From: Clostridium sp. | Lineage (GTDB): Bacteria > Bacillota > Clostridia > Lachnospirales > Lachnospiraceae | DNA: 64,000 nucleotides | Reading direction: 5' to 3' | NCBI GenBank assembly: GCA_018377235.1 | Contig: JAGZZT010000010.1 | Coordinates: 1-64,000 of the forward strand | In this document: positions 33,979 to 42,300 of the stretch, piece after piece | How the letters are laid out: each line of letters begins with the position of its first letter | How positions within the stretch are numbered: the stretch's first letter is position 1 | Translations under genes and position numbers: made by a program | Notes under the pieces: generated by a model | Seen by the model: only the letters and a program-made list of their open reading frames with translations | Told to the model about the DNA's origin: nothing | Database searches by the model: none

Positions 33979-34425
33979 CTATTTCAGCATTCCTGCTAAA
34001 ATTTCGTTGACTGCCTTTCCGTCTGCCTTGCCTTTCACTCTCGGCATGAGAACCTTCATAATAGCACCCTTGTCGGATTTCTTCGGCTCTTCAATCCCAA
34101 GCTCAGCTAATACCCCGGCAATCACCTGACGGATCTGATCCTCTGTCAAATCTGCCGGTGCAAATTCCTCATATACAGCCAGTCTGGCTGCTGCCTCACT
34201 CTTAATATCCTCTCTGTCTGCCGGAGCTGTCTCCATGGTTTCCCTGGTCTGCTTGATCTCCTTTTTGACAATGGCATTTTCCTCTTCTTCTGTCAGCGGC
34301 TCCCTCTTGTCAATCTCCGCATTTTTCAGAGCGGACAGCAGCATGGAAAGAGAATCCTTCCTCGCCTTATCCTTGGCCTTCATGGCCTCCACCATTGCTT
34401 TTCTCACCACATCAATTTTGCTCAT
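33979..34425 (-). CDS. YqeY-family (GatB/YqeY domain) protein
   Basis: The 148 residues begin MSKIDVVRKAMVEAMKAKDK and carry the GatB/YqeY domain: an N-terminal helical half and a small C-terminal domain ending GKADGKAVNEILAGMLK. The domain is homologous to the tRNA-binding tail of the GatB amidotransferase subunit. Its own role is not settled. AGGAGG lies 7 bases upstream of ATG at 34425. A longer frame from 34464 has no ribosome site. It follows prfC by 25 bases, probably in one transcript. Confidence 0.9.
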   Translation of the reverse strand: MSKIDVVRKAMVEAMKAKDKARKDSLSMLLSALKNAEIDKREPLTEEEENAIVKKEIKQTRETMETAPADREDIKSEAAARLAVYEEFAPADLTEDQIRQVIAGVLAELGIEEPKKSDKGAIMKVLMPRVKGKADGKAVNEILAGMLK

Positions 34426-34450
34426 GCTTCTACCTCCTGATGTTTTTATA

Positions 34451-36052
34451 TTAATCCCGTCCAAACTCGCTTAACACAAGGCCTGGATTTCTGTCGAGAA
34501 CCATCCCGACACTCCAGCTGTTGACGAATAAGAGCAGCGGATTTCCTTTTAAGTCCTTAATTCTCTTCATATCAGAGGTTCCCTGGATCCTAGCCGGATC
34601 AATTTCCTCCTTATTTTCAATCCAGCGGATGTACTCATATGGCAGCTTTTCCAGCTTCACATCTACATTATACTCATTTTCCAGACGGTAAGTCAGCACC
34701 TCGAACTGAAGCTCTCCTACTACGCCTACAATAATCTCCTCCATTCCAGTATTGAACTCCTGGAAAATCTGGATCGCGCCCTCCTGGGCAATCTGGTTGA
34801 TTCCCTTGATAAACTGTTTTCTCTTCATGGTATCCATCTGGCGCACCCTGGCAAAATGCTCCGGCGCGAAGGTAGGAATTCCCTCAAACTGCACCTTGTC
34901 GCTGGGTGCGCAGAGGGTGTCTCCGATAGAGAAAATGCCTGGATCAAAGACACCGATAATATCCCCGGCATAGGCTTCCTCCACAATCTTCCTGTCCTGA
35001 GCCATCAGCTGCTGAGGCTGGGACAGACGGATTTTTCTGCCGCCCTGCACGTGGTTTACCTCCATGCCGGCCTCAAATTTCCCGGAACAGATACGCATAA
35101 AAGCAATCCTGTCCCTGTGAGCCTTGTTCATGTTGGCCTGAATCTTAAATACAAAGGCGCTGAACTTATTATTAAAAGGATCCACCATGCCGTCCGTTGT
35201 TTTTCTAGGAAGAGGAGGAGTTGTCATTTTAAGGAAATGCTCCAGGAAGGTCTCCACTCCAAAATTCGTCAAAGCAGAGCCGAAAAAGGCCGGAGACAGC
35301 TTTCCAGTGCTGACCTTTTCCATATCGAACTCCTCGCTGGCTCCGTCAAGCAATTCAATGTCTTCCAGAAGCTGACTGTGGTAATCGGCTCCCACAATGG
35401 AATCCACATCGTCCAATTCCAGATCAAACTCTCTGGAAGCTACCTCTTTCTGGCCGCCCATGGCAGCTGTAAAGGTAGTAATTTTTTTCGTATTTCTGTC
35501 GTAAACACCCTTGAAATTCTTTCCGCACCCAATAGGCCAGTTAACCGGGCAGGTTTTAATTCCCAGAACGCTTTCTATCTCATCCATCAGCTCGAAGGGA
35601 TCCCTGGCTTCTCGATCCATCTTGTTAATAAAGGTGAAAATCGGAATATTTCTGAGAAGGCATACCTTAAACAGCTTGATCGTCTGGGCCTCTACACCCT
35701 TGGAGGCATCGATTACCATAACTGCGGAATCTGCCGCCATAAGAGTACGATAAGTGTCCTCCGAGAAATCCTGGTGTCCAGGCGTATCCAGAATATTAAT
35801 GCAGTATCCCTCATAATTAAACTGAAGCACAGAGGAAGTAACGGAAATTCCCCTCTCCTTCTCGATCTCCATCCAGTCAGATACCGCGTGCTTCGTAGCC
35901 TTCCTTCCTTTTACTGTACCTGCCAGGTTAATGGCTCCTCCATAAAGAAGAAACTTCTCTGTCAGCGTAGTCTTTCCCGCATCTGGGTGAGAAATAATCG
36001 CAAAGGTACGTCTTTTTTTGATCTGTTCAGTTGTACTTTCTGTATTTGCCAA
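34451..36052 (-). CDS. prfC: Peptide chain release factor 3
   Basis: RF3 is the GTPase that removes RF1/RF2 from the ribosome after peptide release. The 533 residues contain P-loop SHPDAGKTTL (about 21-30), G2 in GISVTS, DTPGHQDF, NKMD and the RF3-specific C-terminal domains (MEEIIVGVVGELQFEVLTYR). The length is normal. The start appears to be TTG at 36052, 9 bases after GGAGG, since no ATG or GTG fits as well. yqeY follows. Confidence 0.95.
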   Translation of the reverse strand: MANTESTTEQIKKRRTFAIISHPDAGKTTLTEKFLLYGGAINLAGTVKGRKATKHAVSDWMEIEKERGISVTSSVLQFNYEGYCINILDTPGHQDFSEDTYRTLMAADSAVMVIDASKGVEAQTIKLFKVCLLRNIPIFTFINKMDREARDPFELMDEIESVLGIKTCPVNWPIGCGKNFKGVYDRNTKKITTFTAAMGGQKEVASREFDLELDDVDSIVGADYHSQLLEDIELLDGASEEFDMEKVSTGKLSPAFFGSALTNFGVETFLEHFLKMTTPPLPRKTTDGMVDPFNNKFSAFVFKIQANMNKAHRDRIAFMRICSGKFEAGMEVNHVQGGRKIRLSQPQQLMAQDRKIVEEAYAGDIIGVFDPGIFSIGDTLCAPSDKVQFEGIPTFAPEHFARVRQMDTMKRKQFIKGINQIAQEGAIQIFQEFNTGMEEIIVGVVGELQFEVLTYRLENEYNVDVKLEKLPYEYIRWIENKEEIDPARIQGTSDMKRIKDLKGNPLLLFVNSWSVGMVLDRNPGLVLSEFGRD

Positions 36053-36164
36053 AATGGTCTTCCTCCATATTCTGTCGTTTTTCGTTCAGCGTCACTGTAC
36101 ATAGGAAAAAACAGACACCTTTTTTCAGGTGTCCGTTTTATTCTAGTATGAAATATATGGAAAG

Positions 36165-37106
36165 TCAAGGCCGTCTCCAGCGATCCAAAAAGCCTTCTGC
36201 CAGCTCCGCCCAGGGCCTGCAGCATTCCTCCACATAGCTGCCTCTTCCATCTGAGGTCTCTTTATCCGTTCTCTCATCGGCCAGAGCCAGCCCATGGCGT
36301 CCCTCTGGGAAGAAATGAGCCTCCGTGCTGACTCCCGCTTTTCTGAGGGCTGTGAGAAAGAACAGAGAATTTTCTACCGGAACAGAGGTATCTGTAACAG
36401 TATGCCACATAAAAACCGGCGGAACATGGCTTCCCACCTGCTTTTCCAGAGACAGAAGATCCAGAAATTCCTCTCTCTCCTCCCCCTTCATCTCTCCTAA
36501 CAGCGCATCGAAGGAACCTCTGTGAGCATATTCGCCGGAAGTAATCACCGGATATCCTAAAAGCAGCCGATCCGGGCGGATGAGCAGAGAAATATCATCT
36601 AAACTGCTCTCTGAGAAAATCGTCTCATCTCTTCTGAAATTGTCTCCTGCCGGAAACTGCACCTGGCGTTTTACCAGGGCAGACAGAAATTCCTGATTCC
36701 AGAATACGCCCAGGCTGGCAGCCAGATGACCTCCTGCAGAAAAACCCATTACAGCCACCTGCTCTGGTATAATATTCCACTCTTCCGCCTTAAGGCGAAC
36801 CATGGCCACTGCTCCAGCCAGCTCCAGCAACGCTGTAGGAAAGCAGTCCGGCGCCGTGCTGTAGCGGAGCACAAACGTCTGATATCCCTTGGATAACAGT
36901 TCTAACGCTACCGGCTCTCCTTCTCTGAAGGAGCAGAACTCATAGCCTCCTCCCGGACAGATCACCACTGCCGGACGTTTTTGGATCCTGCATCCTTCCC
37001 CGGAATCCTGAAGATAGGCAGTCAATTCCGCCGTATGATCCGTTTTCTTAAACGCGCCGTTTTTCTCTATCTGAATCTGAATGGTTTCAACTCTCACAAT
37101 CTGCAT
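36165..37106 (-). CDS. Alpha/beta-hydrolase, acetylesterase-like
   Basis: The 313 residues have the oxyanion motif CPGGGYEFCS (about 50-59), the nucleophile elbow GFSAGGHLAA (Ser about 120), an acid in HTVTDTSVP and the histidine in EGRHGLAL. This fits the BD-FAE/Aes-like esterases that often remove acetyl groups from xylan or other sugars. Cytoplasmic (no signal), so the substrate would be an imported oligosaccharide or small ester. ATG at 37106 is very close to its GGAGG. GTG at 37097 (fourth codon) is better spaced and may be the true start. Confidence 0.85.
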   Translation of the reverse strand: MQIVRVETIQIQIEKNGAFKKTDHTAELTAYLQDSGEGCRIQKRPAVVICPGGGYEFCSFREGEPVALELLSKGYQTFVLRYSTAPDCFPTALLELAGAVAMVRLKAEEWNIIPEQVAVMGFSAGGHLAASLGVFWNQEFLSALVKRQVQFPAGDNFRRDETIFSESSLDDISLLIRPDRLLLGYPVITSGEYAHRGSFDALLGEMKGEEREEFLDLLSLEKQVGSHVPPVFMWHTVTDTSVPVENSLFFLTALRKAGVSTEAHFFPEGRHGLALADERTDKETSDGRGSYVEECCRPWAELAEGFLDRWRRP

Positions 37107-37263
37107 CCTCCCTCTGTATCTTTGCGCACTATTATAGTATATCTTTGCATCTGATACAAGCCCGGGCCGCGGCAGGAACAGAAAACACAGCTAATCGCTG
37201 AACTGTATATTCTTCACTCTCCGTCTGTCAAGGGGCAAAATTTTTTTAATTTCCCTGTTTCCA

Positions 37264-37293
37264 GTATATTGTCTCTGAAAAAAGGAAAGCCTG
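37264..37293 (+). promoter_or_regulatory. Candidate sigma-F-type promoter of sigG
   Basis: GTATA (37264-37268), a 15-base spacer and GGAAAGCCTG (37284-37293) match the sigma-F pattern GYATA-N15-GGNNANANTR at all but one fixed position. It lies 33 bases before the sigG ATG. sigG is sigma-F-dependent in Bacillus. Confidence 0.5.
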
Positions 37294-37326
37294 ATCATGG
37301 ACAAACAAAGAAGGAGGCTGCTCTTT

Positions 37327-38103
37327 ATGGCATTGAATAAAGTTGAAATATGCGGTGTAAATACATCAAAGCTCCCCCTGCTCACCAATGAGGAGAAGGA
37401 GGAGCTGTTCGCCAGGATCCTGAAAGGAGACAAGGACGCCAGAGAACAGTATATTAAGGGAAATCTCCGTCTGGTTCTCAGCGTCATCCAGCGTTTTTCA
37501 GGCAGCAGTGAAAATGTGGACGATCTGTTTCAGATCGGCTGTATTGGGCTGATTAAAGCTATTGATAATTTTGATATTACCCAGAATGTCCGCTTCTCCA
37601 CTTACGCAGTTCCCATGATTTTAGGAGAGGTGAAACGATATCTCAGAGACAACAATTCTATCCGCGTCAGCCGTTCCCTCCGGGATACAGCCTATAAGGC
37701 CATCTACGCAAGAGAAAACCTGACCAAAAAAAATTTAAAGGAACCAACTCTCTGCGAAATTGCAAAAGAAATCGGTGTCAGCAAGGAGCAGGTAACCTAC
37801 GCTCTGGACGCAATCCAGAGTCCCGTCAGTCTCTACGAACCTGTCTACACAGACGGCGGCGATCCTCTCTACGTCATGGATCAGCTGAGTGATAAGAAAA
37901 GCTCCGAGGAAAACTGGATTGAAGATATCAGCCTGAACGAGGCTATGAACCGCCTTCCTGAAAGGGAACGCCATATCATTGACCTTCGTTTTTTCGAGGG
38001 CAAAACACAGACGGAGGTAGCAGAGGAAATCCATATCAGCCAGGCTCAGGTAAGCCGTCTGGAAAAAAATGCCCTGAAGGCCATGCGTGCTTATTTGAGC
38101 TGA
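37327..38103 (+). CDS. sigG: Sporulation sigma factor SigG
   Basis: Sigma-G runs late gene expression in the forespore. The 258 residues begin MALNKVEICGVNTSKLPLL, the SigG-specific head, followed by region 2 (DDLFQIGCIGLIKAIDNF; AVPMILGEVKRYLRDNN), region 3 and region 4 (EVAEEIHISQAQVSRLEKNA). From memory the identity with B. subtilis SigG is high. ATG at 37327 has AAGGAGG upstream; an earlier start at 37297 does not. In many Firmicutes sigG follows spoIIGA-sigE on the same strand. Here it faces sigE, with a shared terminator hairpin between them. Confidence 0.96.
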   Translation: MALNKVEICGVNTSKLPLLTNEEKEELFARILKGDKDAREQYIKGNLRLVLSVIQRFSGSSENVDDLFQIGCIGLIKAIDNFDITQNVRFSTYAVPMILGEVKRYLRDNNSIRVSRSLRDTAYKAIYARENLTKKNLKEPTLCEIAKEIGVSKEQVTYALDAIQSPVSLYEPVYTDGGDPLYVMDQLSDKKSSEENWIEDISLNEAMNRLPERERHIIDLRFFEGKTQTEVAEEIHISQAQVSRLEKNALKAMRAYLS

Positions 38104-38114
38104 ATGAAACAGGT

Positions 38115-38159
38115 AAGAGACGTCTCCCAAGCGGCCTGCACTTCTGGAAAACGTCTCTT
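38115..38159. terminator. Hairpin shared by convergent sigG and sigE
   Basis: AAGAGACGT (38115-38123) pairs with ACGTCTCTT (38151-38159). T-rich sequence follows in the plus direction. The position between two convergent stops suggests bidirectional termination. Confidence 0.65.
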
Positions 38160-38167
38160 CTTCCTCA

Positions 38168-38914
38168 TTATTCATATTTTACAATCTCTTTTTTCAGGCG
38201 CTTCATGATCTTTTTCTCAAGCCTTGAGATATAGGACTGAGAAATTCCCAGCAGATCCGCCACCTCCTTCTGAGTCATCTCATCTCCGTCCGCGTTATTA
38301 AGGCCAAAGCGCAGCTCTACAATCGTTCTCTCTCTGGGAGTCAGATGGCTGATAGCTGTCTTTAGAAGATTTCTCTCTATCTCATTCTCCAGATCTCTAT
38401 AAATCACGTCCTCGTCTGTCCCCAGAATATCAGAAAGCAACAGTTCGTTTCCATCCCAGTCTACGTTTAACGGCTCATCAATGGACACCTCCAGCTTGGT
38501 CTTGTTATTTCTTCTCAGATACATTAAAATTTCATTTTCAATGCACCGGGACGCATAAGTAGCCAGCTTAATATTTTTTCCTGTATTAAAAGTATTGATA
38601 GCCTTGATAAGTCCTATTGTTCCAATGGAAATCAGATCCTCTACCCCTACGCTGGTGTTGTCAAATTTTTTGGCTATGTACACTACCAGCCGCAGATTAT
38701 GTTCAATCAGACTGGATTTTGCCTCTCTGTCCCTATCCGTTCCCAGCTCTCCAAGCACTCTGGCTTCCTCTCCGCTGTCTAAGGGAGCCGGCAGAATATC
38801 GGTCCCGCCAATATAATGAATTTCCCCTTCTCCCGGCATCAGCAGCGCCCGGAAGGAAGGCGCCGCCTTTATTAGAAACCGGCTGGACGCCTCAGCCGCA
38901 GCTTTCATCATCAT
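38168..38914 (-). CDS. sigE: Sporulation sigma factor SigE (pro-form)
   Basis: Sigma-E runs early mother-cell gene expression. The 248 residues begin with a pro-sequence (about 1-30, ending near [10 protein letters not shown]), which SpoIIGA should remove. Region 2 ([37 protein letters not shown]), the SigE-specific [16 protein letters not shown] and region 4 ([19 protein letters not shown]) follow. The length is close to that of pro-sigma-E of B. subtilis. The stop is 64 bases from that of the convergent sigG. spoIIGA is directly upstream, 58 bases away. Confidence 0.96.
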   Translation of the reverse strand: MMMKAAAEASSRFLIKAAPSFRALLMPGEGEIHYIGGTDILPAPLDSGEEARVLGELGTDRDREAKSSLIEHNLRLVVYIAKKFDNTSVGVEDLISIGTIGLIKAINTFNTGKNIKLATYASRCIENEILMYLRRNNKTKLEVSIDEPLNVDWDGNELLLSDILGTDEDVIYRDLENEIERNLLKTAISHLTPRERTIVELRFGLNNADGDEMTQKEVADLLGISQSYISRLEKKIMKRLKKEIVKYE

Positions 38915-38972
38915 GATTCTCTCCTCCTGTCATATTCTTTCTTGCTTTATTTTCTTAATTTCAAATCTGTCT

Positions 38973-39872
38973 TTATCTGAAAACTTCCTTCTCTGCCTTT
39001 TTCCATGGCTCAGATGAAATCAGAACTGCCTGTTCCCATACCTCTGTGTGCAGTAAAAGCTCGTAGCTTCCATCTGATGACAGCGGCGTCCTGGACACGG
39101 CAATCAGCGGTTTTCTTAAATACCGTTTTTGTCCGAGAAGCTCCATTTTAATTCCGTCCGCCGCAGCCGCAGGAAGCACCCCTCCTTCCTTCCCCACGCT
39201 CCGATAGGGGATCATAGAGATACCTTCCGCCCCGTCAAACAGTCCATTTAAAGCTCCCTCCCAAATCACGCTGACTGGCCTGCGAAAAATCGGATCATAC
39301 AACTGGTTTCCTGTGTCTAAAAATGCTTTTACCTTGATTTGTCTGCCACGGCAAATGATAACCGCCTCCACCTGGCAGTTCCTCATCCGTCTCTCTCTTC
39401 CCACACTTTCCCATAGAAAACAGGCAAGGAAAAATACAGCTCCTGCTCCGAATAAAAGCGTCAAAAACGGCAGTACGCCCTCTCTCGTCTCCTTCGTCTG
39501 TCCAGAAGATACAATTCCATATACAATCCTTTTAAAACATTCCAGTCCTCCGGACATCAGAGCCGATGTCAGATAAAGACCTCCCGCCTGATACAGCAGG
39601 TTTCTGAGCCGCCTTTCCCGGTAGGCCAGATACACCATAAGGACGCTGAGCGGCCCGAAACTGAGCATCAGCTGTACCGCAGAACCTTCTTCAGACAGAA
39701 TACTGATACAGGCCCACAGAGCGCCTGTTCCAGCTGCCCCTGCTATTTTTCCCGCCTGTATCTTAAGCCCCATCAGCTTTCCTGTCATCACCAGAATAAA
39801 GCTGTCCAGTAAAAAATTTTGGAGGAATACTACATCCAGATACAGTCTGATTTCTGTCTCCAGTTTCGCCAC
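38973..39872 (-). CDS. spoIIGA: Sigma-E processing peptidase SpoIIGA
   Basis: The N-terminal half has five hydrophobic segments (from IRLYLDVVFLQNFLLDSFIL). The C-terminal half is an aspartic-protease-like domain with the catalytic DTGN in VKAFLDTGNQLYDP (about 181-194). It cleaves pro-sigma-E at the septum. No ATG is available. GTG at 39872 overlaps the AGGAGG itself, whereas CTG at 39863 lies 8 bases downstream of it, so translation may start at CTG. sigE follows, forming the spoIIG operon. The promoter region resembles spoIIG of Bacillus. Confidence 0.92.
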   Translation of the reverse strand: MAKLETEIRLYLDVVFLQNFLLDSFILVMTGKLMGLKIQAGKIAGAAGTGALWACISILSEEGSAVQLMLSFGPLSVLMVYLAYRERRLRNLLYQAGGLYLTSALMSGGLECFKRIVYGIVSSGQTKETREGVLPFLTLLFGAGAVFFLACFLWESVGRERRMRNCQVEAVIICRGRQIKVKAFLDTGNQLYDPIFRRPVSVIWEGALNGLFDGAEGISMIPYRSVGKEGGVLPAAAADGIKMELLGQKRYLRKPLIAVSRTPLSSDGSYELLLHTEVWEQAVLISSEPWKKAEKEVFR

Positions 39873-39891
39873 CTCCTGTCTGACAAAGTCT

Positions 39892-39957
39892 ATTATAAGG
39901 GACGGCTCTTTCGGAATTTGTCAATCGGTGGAGGGAAAACTTGTTTTTTGATCGTCA
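39892..39957 (-). promoter_or_regulatory. spoIIG-type promoter with long spacer and Spo0A-box-like sites
   Basis: Minus strand: TTGACA (39924-39919) and TATAAT (39897-39892) are both perfect but lie 21 bases apart. The sigma-A promoter of B. subtilis spoIIG has the same oddity (22 bases) and needs Spo0A. TGACGAT (39957-39951) and TGACAAA (39923-39917) each match the 0A box TGNCGAA at all but one position. Confidence 0.65.
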
Positions 39958-40039
39958 GAATACCAGAAGATGAAGGCTTTTTCGCCCTTTCCCGGCATAA
40001 TTCGCAGAAACGGGAACAGAAACGGATGAAAAGAGAACG

Positions 40040-40106
40040 AAAAAAGAAAGCAGAACACTCTCCTGTCCCTTCTGGAACTTATGGAAAATGTTCTGCTTTC
40101 TTTTTT
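40040..40106 (-). terminator. Terminator of the ftsZ operon
   Basis: An 18-bp perfect stem is formed by AAAAAAGAAAGCAGAACA (40040-40057) and TGTTCTGCTTTCTTTTTT (40089-40106). On the minus strand the second arm ends in a T-run. It separates ftsZ from the spoIIGA promoter. Confidence 0.85.
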
Positions 40107-40140
40107 CTGGATTAACTTTAAAATTTTCTCTATTTGCTTC

Positions 40141-41373
40141 TTATCTCTTGTGCTTTAAGAAATCAGGGATATTGATCTGTGTCTGTCCCATCGGTCTGTA
40201 GGACGGCGCAGGTGAAGGAGCTGGGGCCGGAGTTCCCTCCTGCTGTCCCGGCTGTGTTAAAGACGGGGACGGCTTATAGGACGGCGCTGTCTGGCGGAAT
40301 CCTGCTGCAGACGGCTGAGCTGCAGTAGCTGTCTCTCTGCCTGCGGCTGCTGCAGATGGCTGCTTCTTCTGGAATGGATTGCTTCCGAAGTTCGTCATGG
40401 CTTTGGCAACCGGGGTTGCTGTCTCCTCATCCAGACCTGTAGCAATAACTGTGATGGAAGCCTCGTCCTGAGCATTCTCATCGTACATAGCGCCGAAAAT
40501 AATGTTCGCGTCATCGCCTGCCAGTTCCTGAACGTAGGAAGCTGCCTCATTCGCCTCAATCAGGCTGATATCTCCGGAAATATTAATAATGACATGGGAT
40601 GCATTCTCAATGGTTGTCTCCAGCAGAGGACTGGATACGGCCTGCTTAACAGCCTCGATGGCCTTGTCATCTCCCTTGGCATGTCCGATTCCAATATGAG
40701 CGATTCCCTTGTCAGTCATAACAGTCTGAACGTCTGCAAAATCCAGGTTGATCAATCCAGGAATATTAATCAGATCTGTAATTCCCTGAACTGCCTGCTG
40801 AAGCACCTCGTCCGCCTTCTTTAATGCATCCGGCATAGTCGTTCTTCTGTCCACGATCTCAAGAAGCTTGTCATTCGGGATCACAATCAGGGTGTCCACA
40901 CAGCTCTTTAACTTCTCGATTCCCTGGATGGCATTGTTCATACGCGTTTTAGCCTCAAAACGGAAAGGCTTTGTCACAACGCCTACGGTCAGAATTCCCA
41001 TATCCTTGGCAATCTTTGCCACAACAGGAGCTGCTCCTGTTCCGGTTCCTCCTCCCATACCGCAGGTAACAAATACCATATCTGCTCCCTTTAAGGCCTG
41101 GGCTAACTCTTCCTGGTTCTCCTCGGCCGCCTTCTCGCCAATCTCCGGTCTGGCGCCTGCACCCAGTCCCTTGGTCAGCTTCTCGCCAATCTGCATGGCA
41201 GTAGTAGCCTTGCAGAACTGAAGAGCCTGCTTATCTGTATTAATGCCGATAAACTCAACACCTGCAATATTTTCCTCGATCATGCGGTTTACTGCATTAT
41301 TTCCGGCTCCGCCTACGCCTACAACTATAATTCTGGCGGCATTCTCTGCTTCATTTATCTTAATCTCTAACAA
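40141..41373 (-). CDS. ftsZ: Cell division protein FtsZ
   Basis: FtsZ is the tubulin-like GTPase that builds the division ring. The 410 residues have the N-terminal [10 protein letters not shown], the tubulin signature [11 protein letters not shown], the synergy region and a C-terminal Pro/Ala/Ser-rich linker (about 320-395). The terminal peptide [11 protein letters not shown] is the conserved tail that binds partner proteins. GTG at 41391 overlaps the AAGGAGG. TTG at 41373 lies 8 bases after it and is the likelier start. It is the last gene of the murA-ftsQ-ftsZ unit, with a strong terminator behind it. Confidence 0.95.
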   Translation of the reverse strand: MLEIKINEAENAARIIVVGVGGAGNNAVNRMIEENIAGVEFIGINTDKQALQFCKATTAMQIGEKLTKGLGAGARPEIGEKAAEENQEELAQALKGADMVFVTCGMGGGTGTGAAPVVAKIAKDMGILTVGVVTKPFRFEAKTRMNNAIQGIEKLKSCVDTLIVIPNDKLLEIVDRRTTMPDALKKADEVLQQAVQGITDLINIPGLINLDFADVQTVMTDKGIAHIGIGHAKGDDKAIEAVKQAVSSPLLETTIENASHVIINISGDISLIEANEAASYVQELAGDDANIIFGAMYDENAQDEASITVIATGLDEETATPVAKAMTNFGSNPFQKKQPSAAAAGRETATAAQPSAAGFRQTAPSYKPSPSLTQPGQQEGTPAPAPSPAPSYRPMGQTQINIPDFLKHKR

Positions 41374-41523
41374 GAAAACTTCCTCCTTCACTCACATATC
41401 TGCTGTTTTTTGTCTGCATCTGCGCCTTCTGATTTCAGTCTATCTAATACTATATTTTATTTTAGGAAAAATATCAACTGTTATTTTGCCGAATTTATCA
41501 TTTTTCGCACCAGTTCTGCCATG

Positions 41524-42255
41524 CTACTGCTGGTTCTTCTGAAACCGATACATAGGATTTGAATTTGTCTCATCATAAGTATCCAGGTACAGCGTTCCGT
41601 CCAGATCTGAGTACTCCTGGATAATATCCTTCAGCTCCGCTATTTTTCCATTCATATCTTTTTTACCCCCCAGCTCCACTCGCAGGTTCCCCACTGTCAC
41701 CACAGCCTGTCCCCCGCTCTGATAGCGGATTCCATCGGCATGGATTTCGTAGAGTGAAAGAATCTGCGTCAGATTTAAAATATCCTCGAAAATATCCTTA
41801 TTTTCTACAGGAAGAGGTTCATGAAGCACCACATGGCCAAATTTCAGTCCCTCAATCTTTGGTATTCCAGGCAGAATTTCACTTGTGCTCTCCACAATCA
41901 TTCCATCTTTGTCAAAATACATATTACTGTTCATATAGGACACATACCCTACCAGACTTTTTTCATAGACGATAATTTCCACCTCGTTAGGACCTCGAAA
42001 TACTATTCTGTAGTCTTCCACAAAAGGAAGCTTCTTATGAGGTCTGAACTGATACTGCAGATAACAGTAAGCAGCATTCCGGCTGATGGGCGAGTCAAAC
42101 ACGGTCTGCTCAATCTCCTCAGCCGTATATCTCGTATTGCCGCTCACCTTCACTTCTGTAATCCGCAGGGATACTACGGTAACAGCTATGACTGCCAGCA
42201 CAGCCAAAGCTGCAATCAGGCCTGTTTTTCTTCTGTGTCTGATATATGTCCTCAT
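41524..42255 (-). CDS. ftsQ: Cell division protein FtsQ/DivIB
   Basis: The 243 residues comprise a short basic cytoplasmic head, one transmembrane helix (about 13-30, LIAALAVLAVIAVTVVSL), a POTRA domain from ITEVKVSGNTRYTAEEIE and a beta domain (about 100-230). It links the FtsL/FtsB and PBP complexes at the septum. AGGAGG precedes the ATG. It sits between murA and ftsZ, the normal position in division clusters. Confidence 0.9.
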   Translation of the reverse strand: MRTYIRHRRKTGLIAALAVLAVIAVTVVSLRITEVKVSGNTRYTAEEIEQTVFDSPISRNAAYCYLQYQFRPHKKLPFVEDYRIVFRGPNEVEIIVYEKSLVGYVSYMNSNMYFDKDGMIVESTSEILPGIPKIEGLKFGHVVLHEPLPVENKDIFEDILNLTQILSLYEIHADGIRYQSGGQAVVTVGNLRVELGGKKDMNGKIAELKDIIQEYSDLDGTLYLDTYDETNSNPMYRFQKNQQ

Positions 42256-42300
42256 GTCTGTACCTCCTGCTGAAAATATTTCATGCAGCCGGATCTGATA

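Noticed and set aside
34856..36151. A 431-codon plus-strand frame
   Set aside because: It is fully antisense to prfC. Its composition is that of a mirrored coding frame, and it has no ribosome site.
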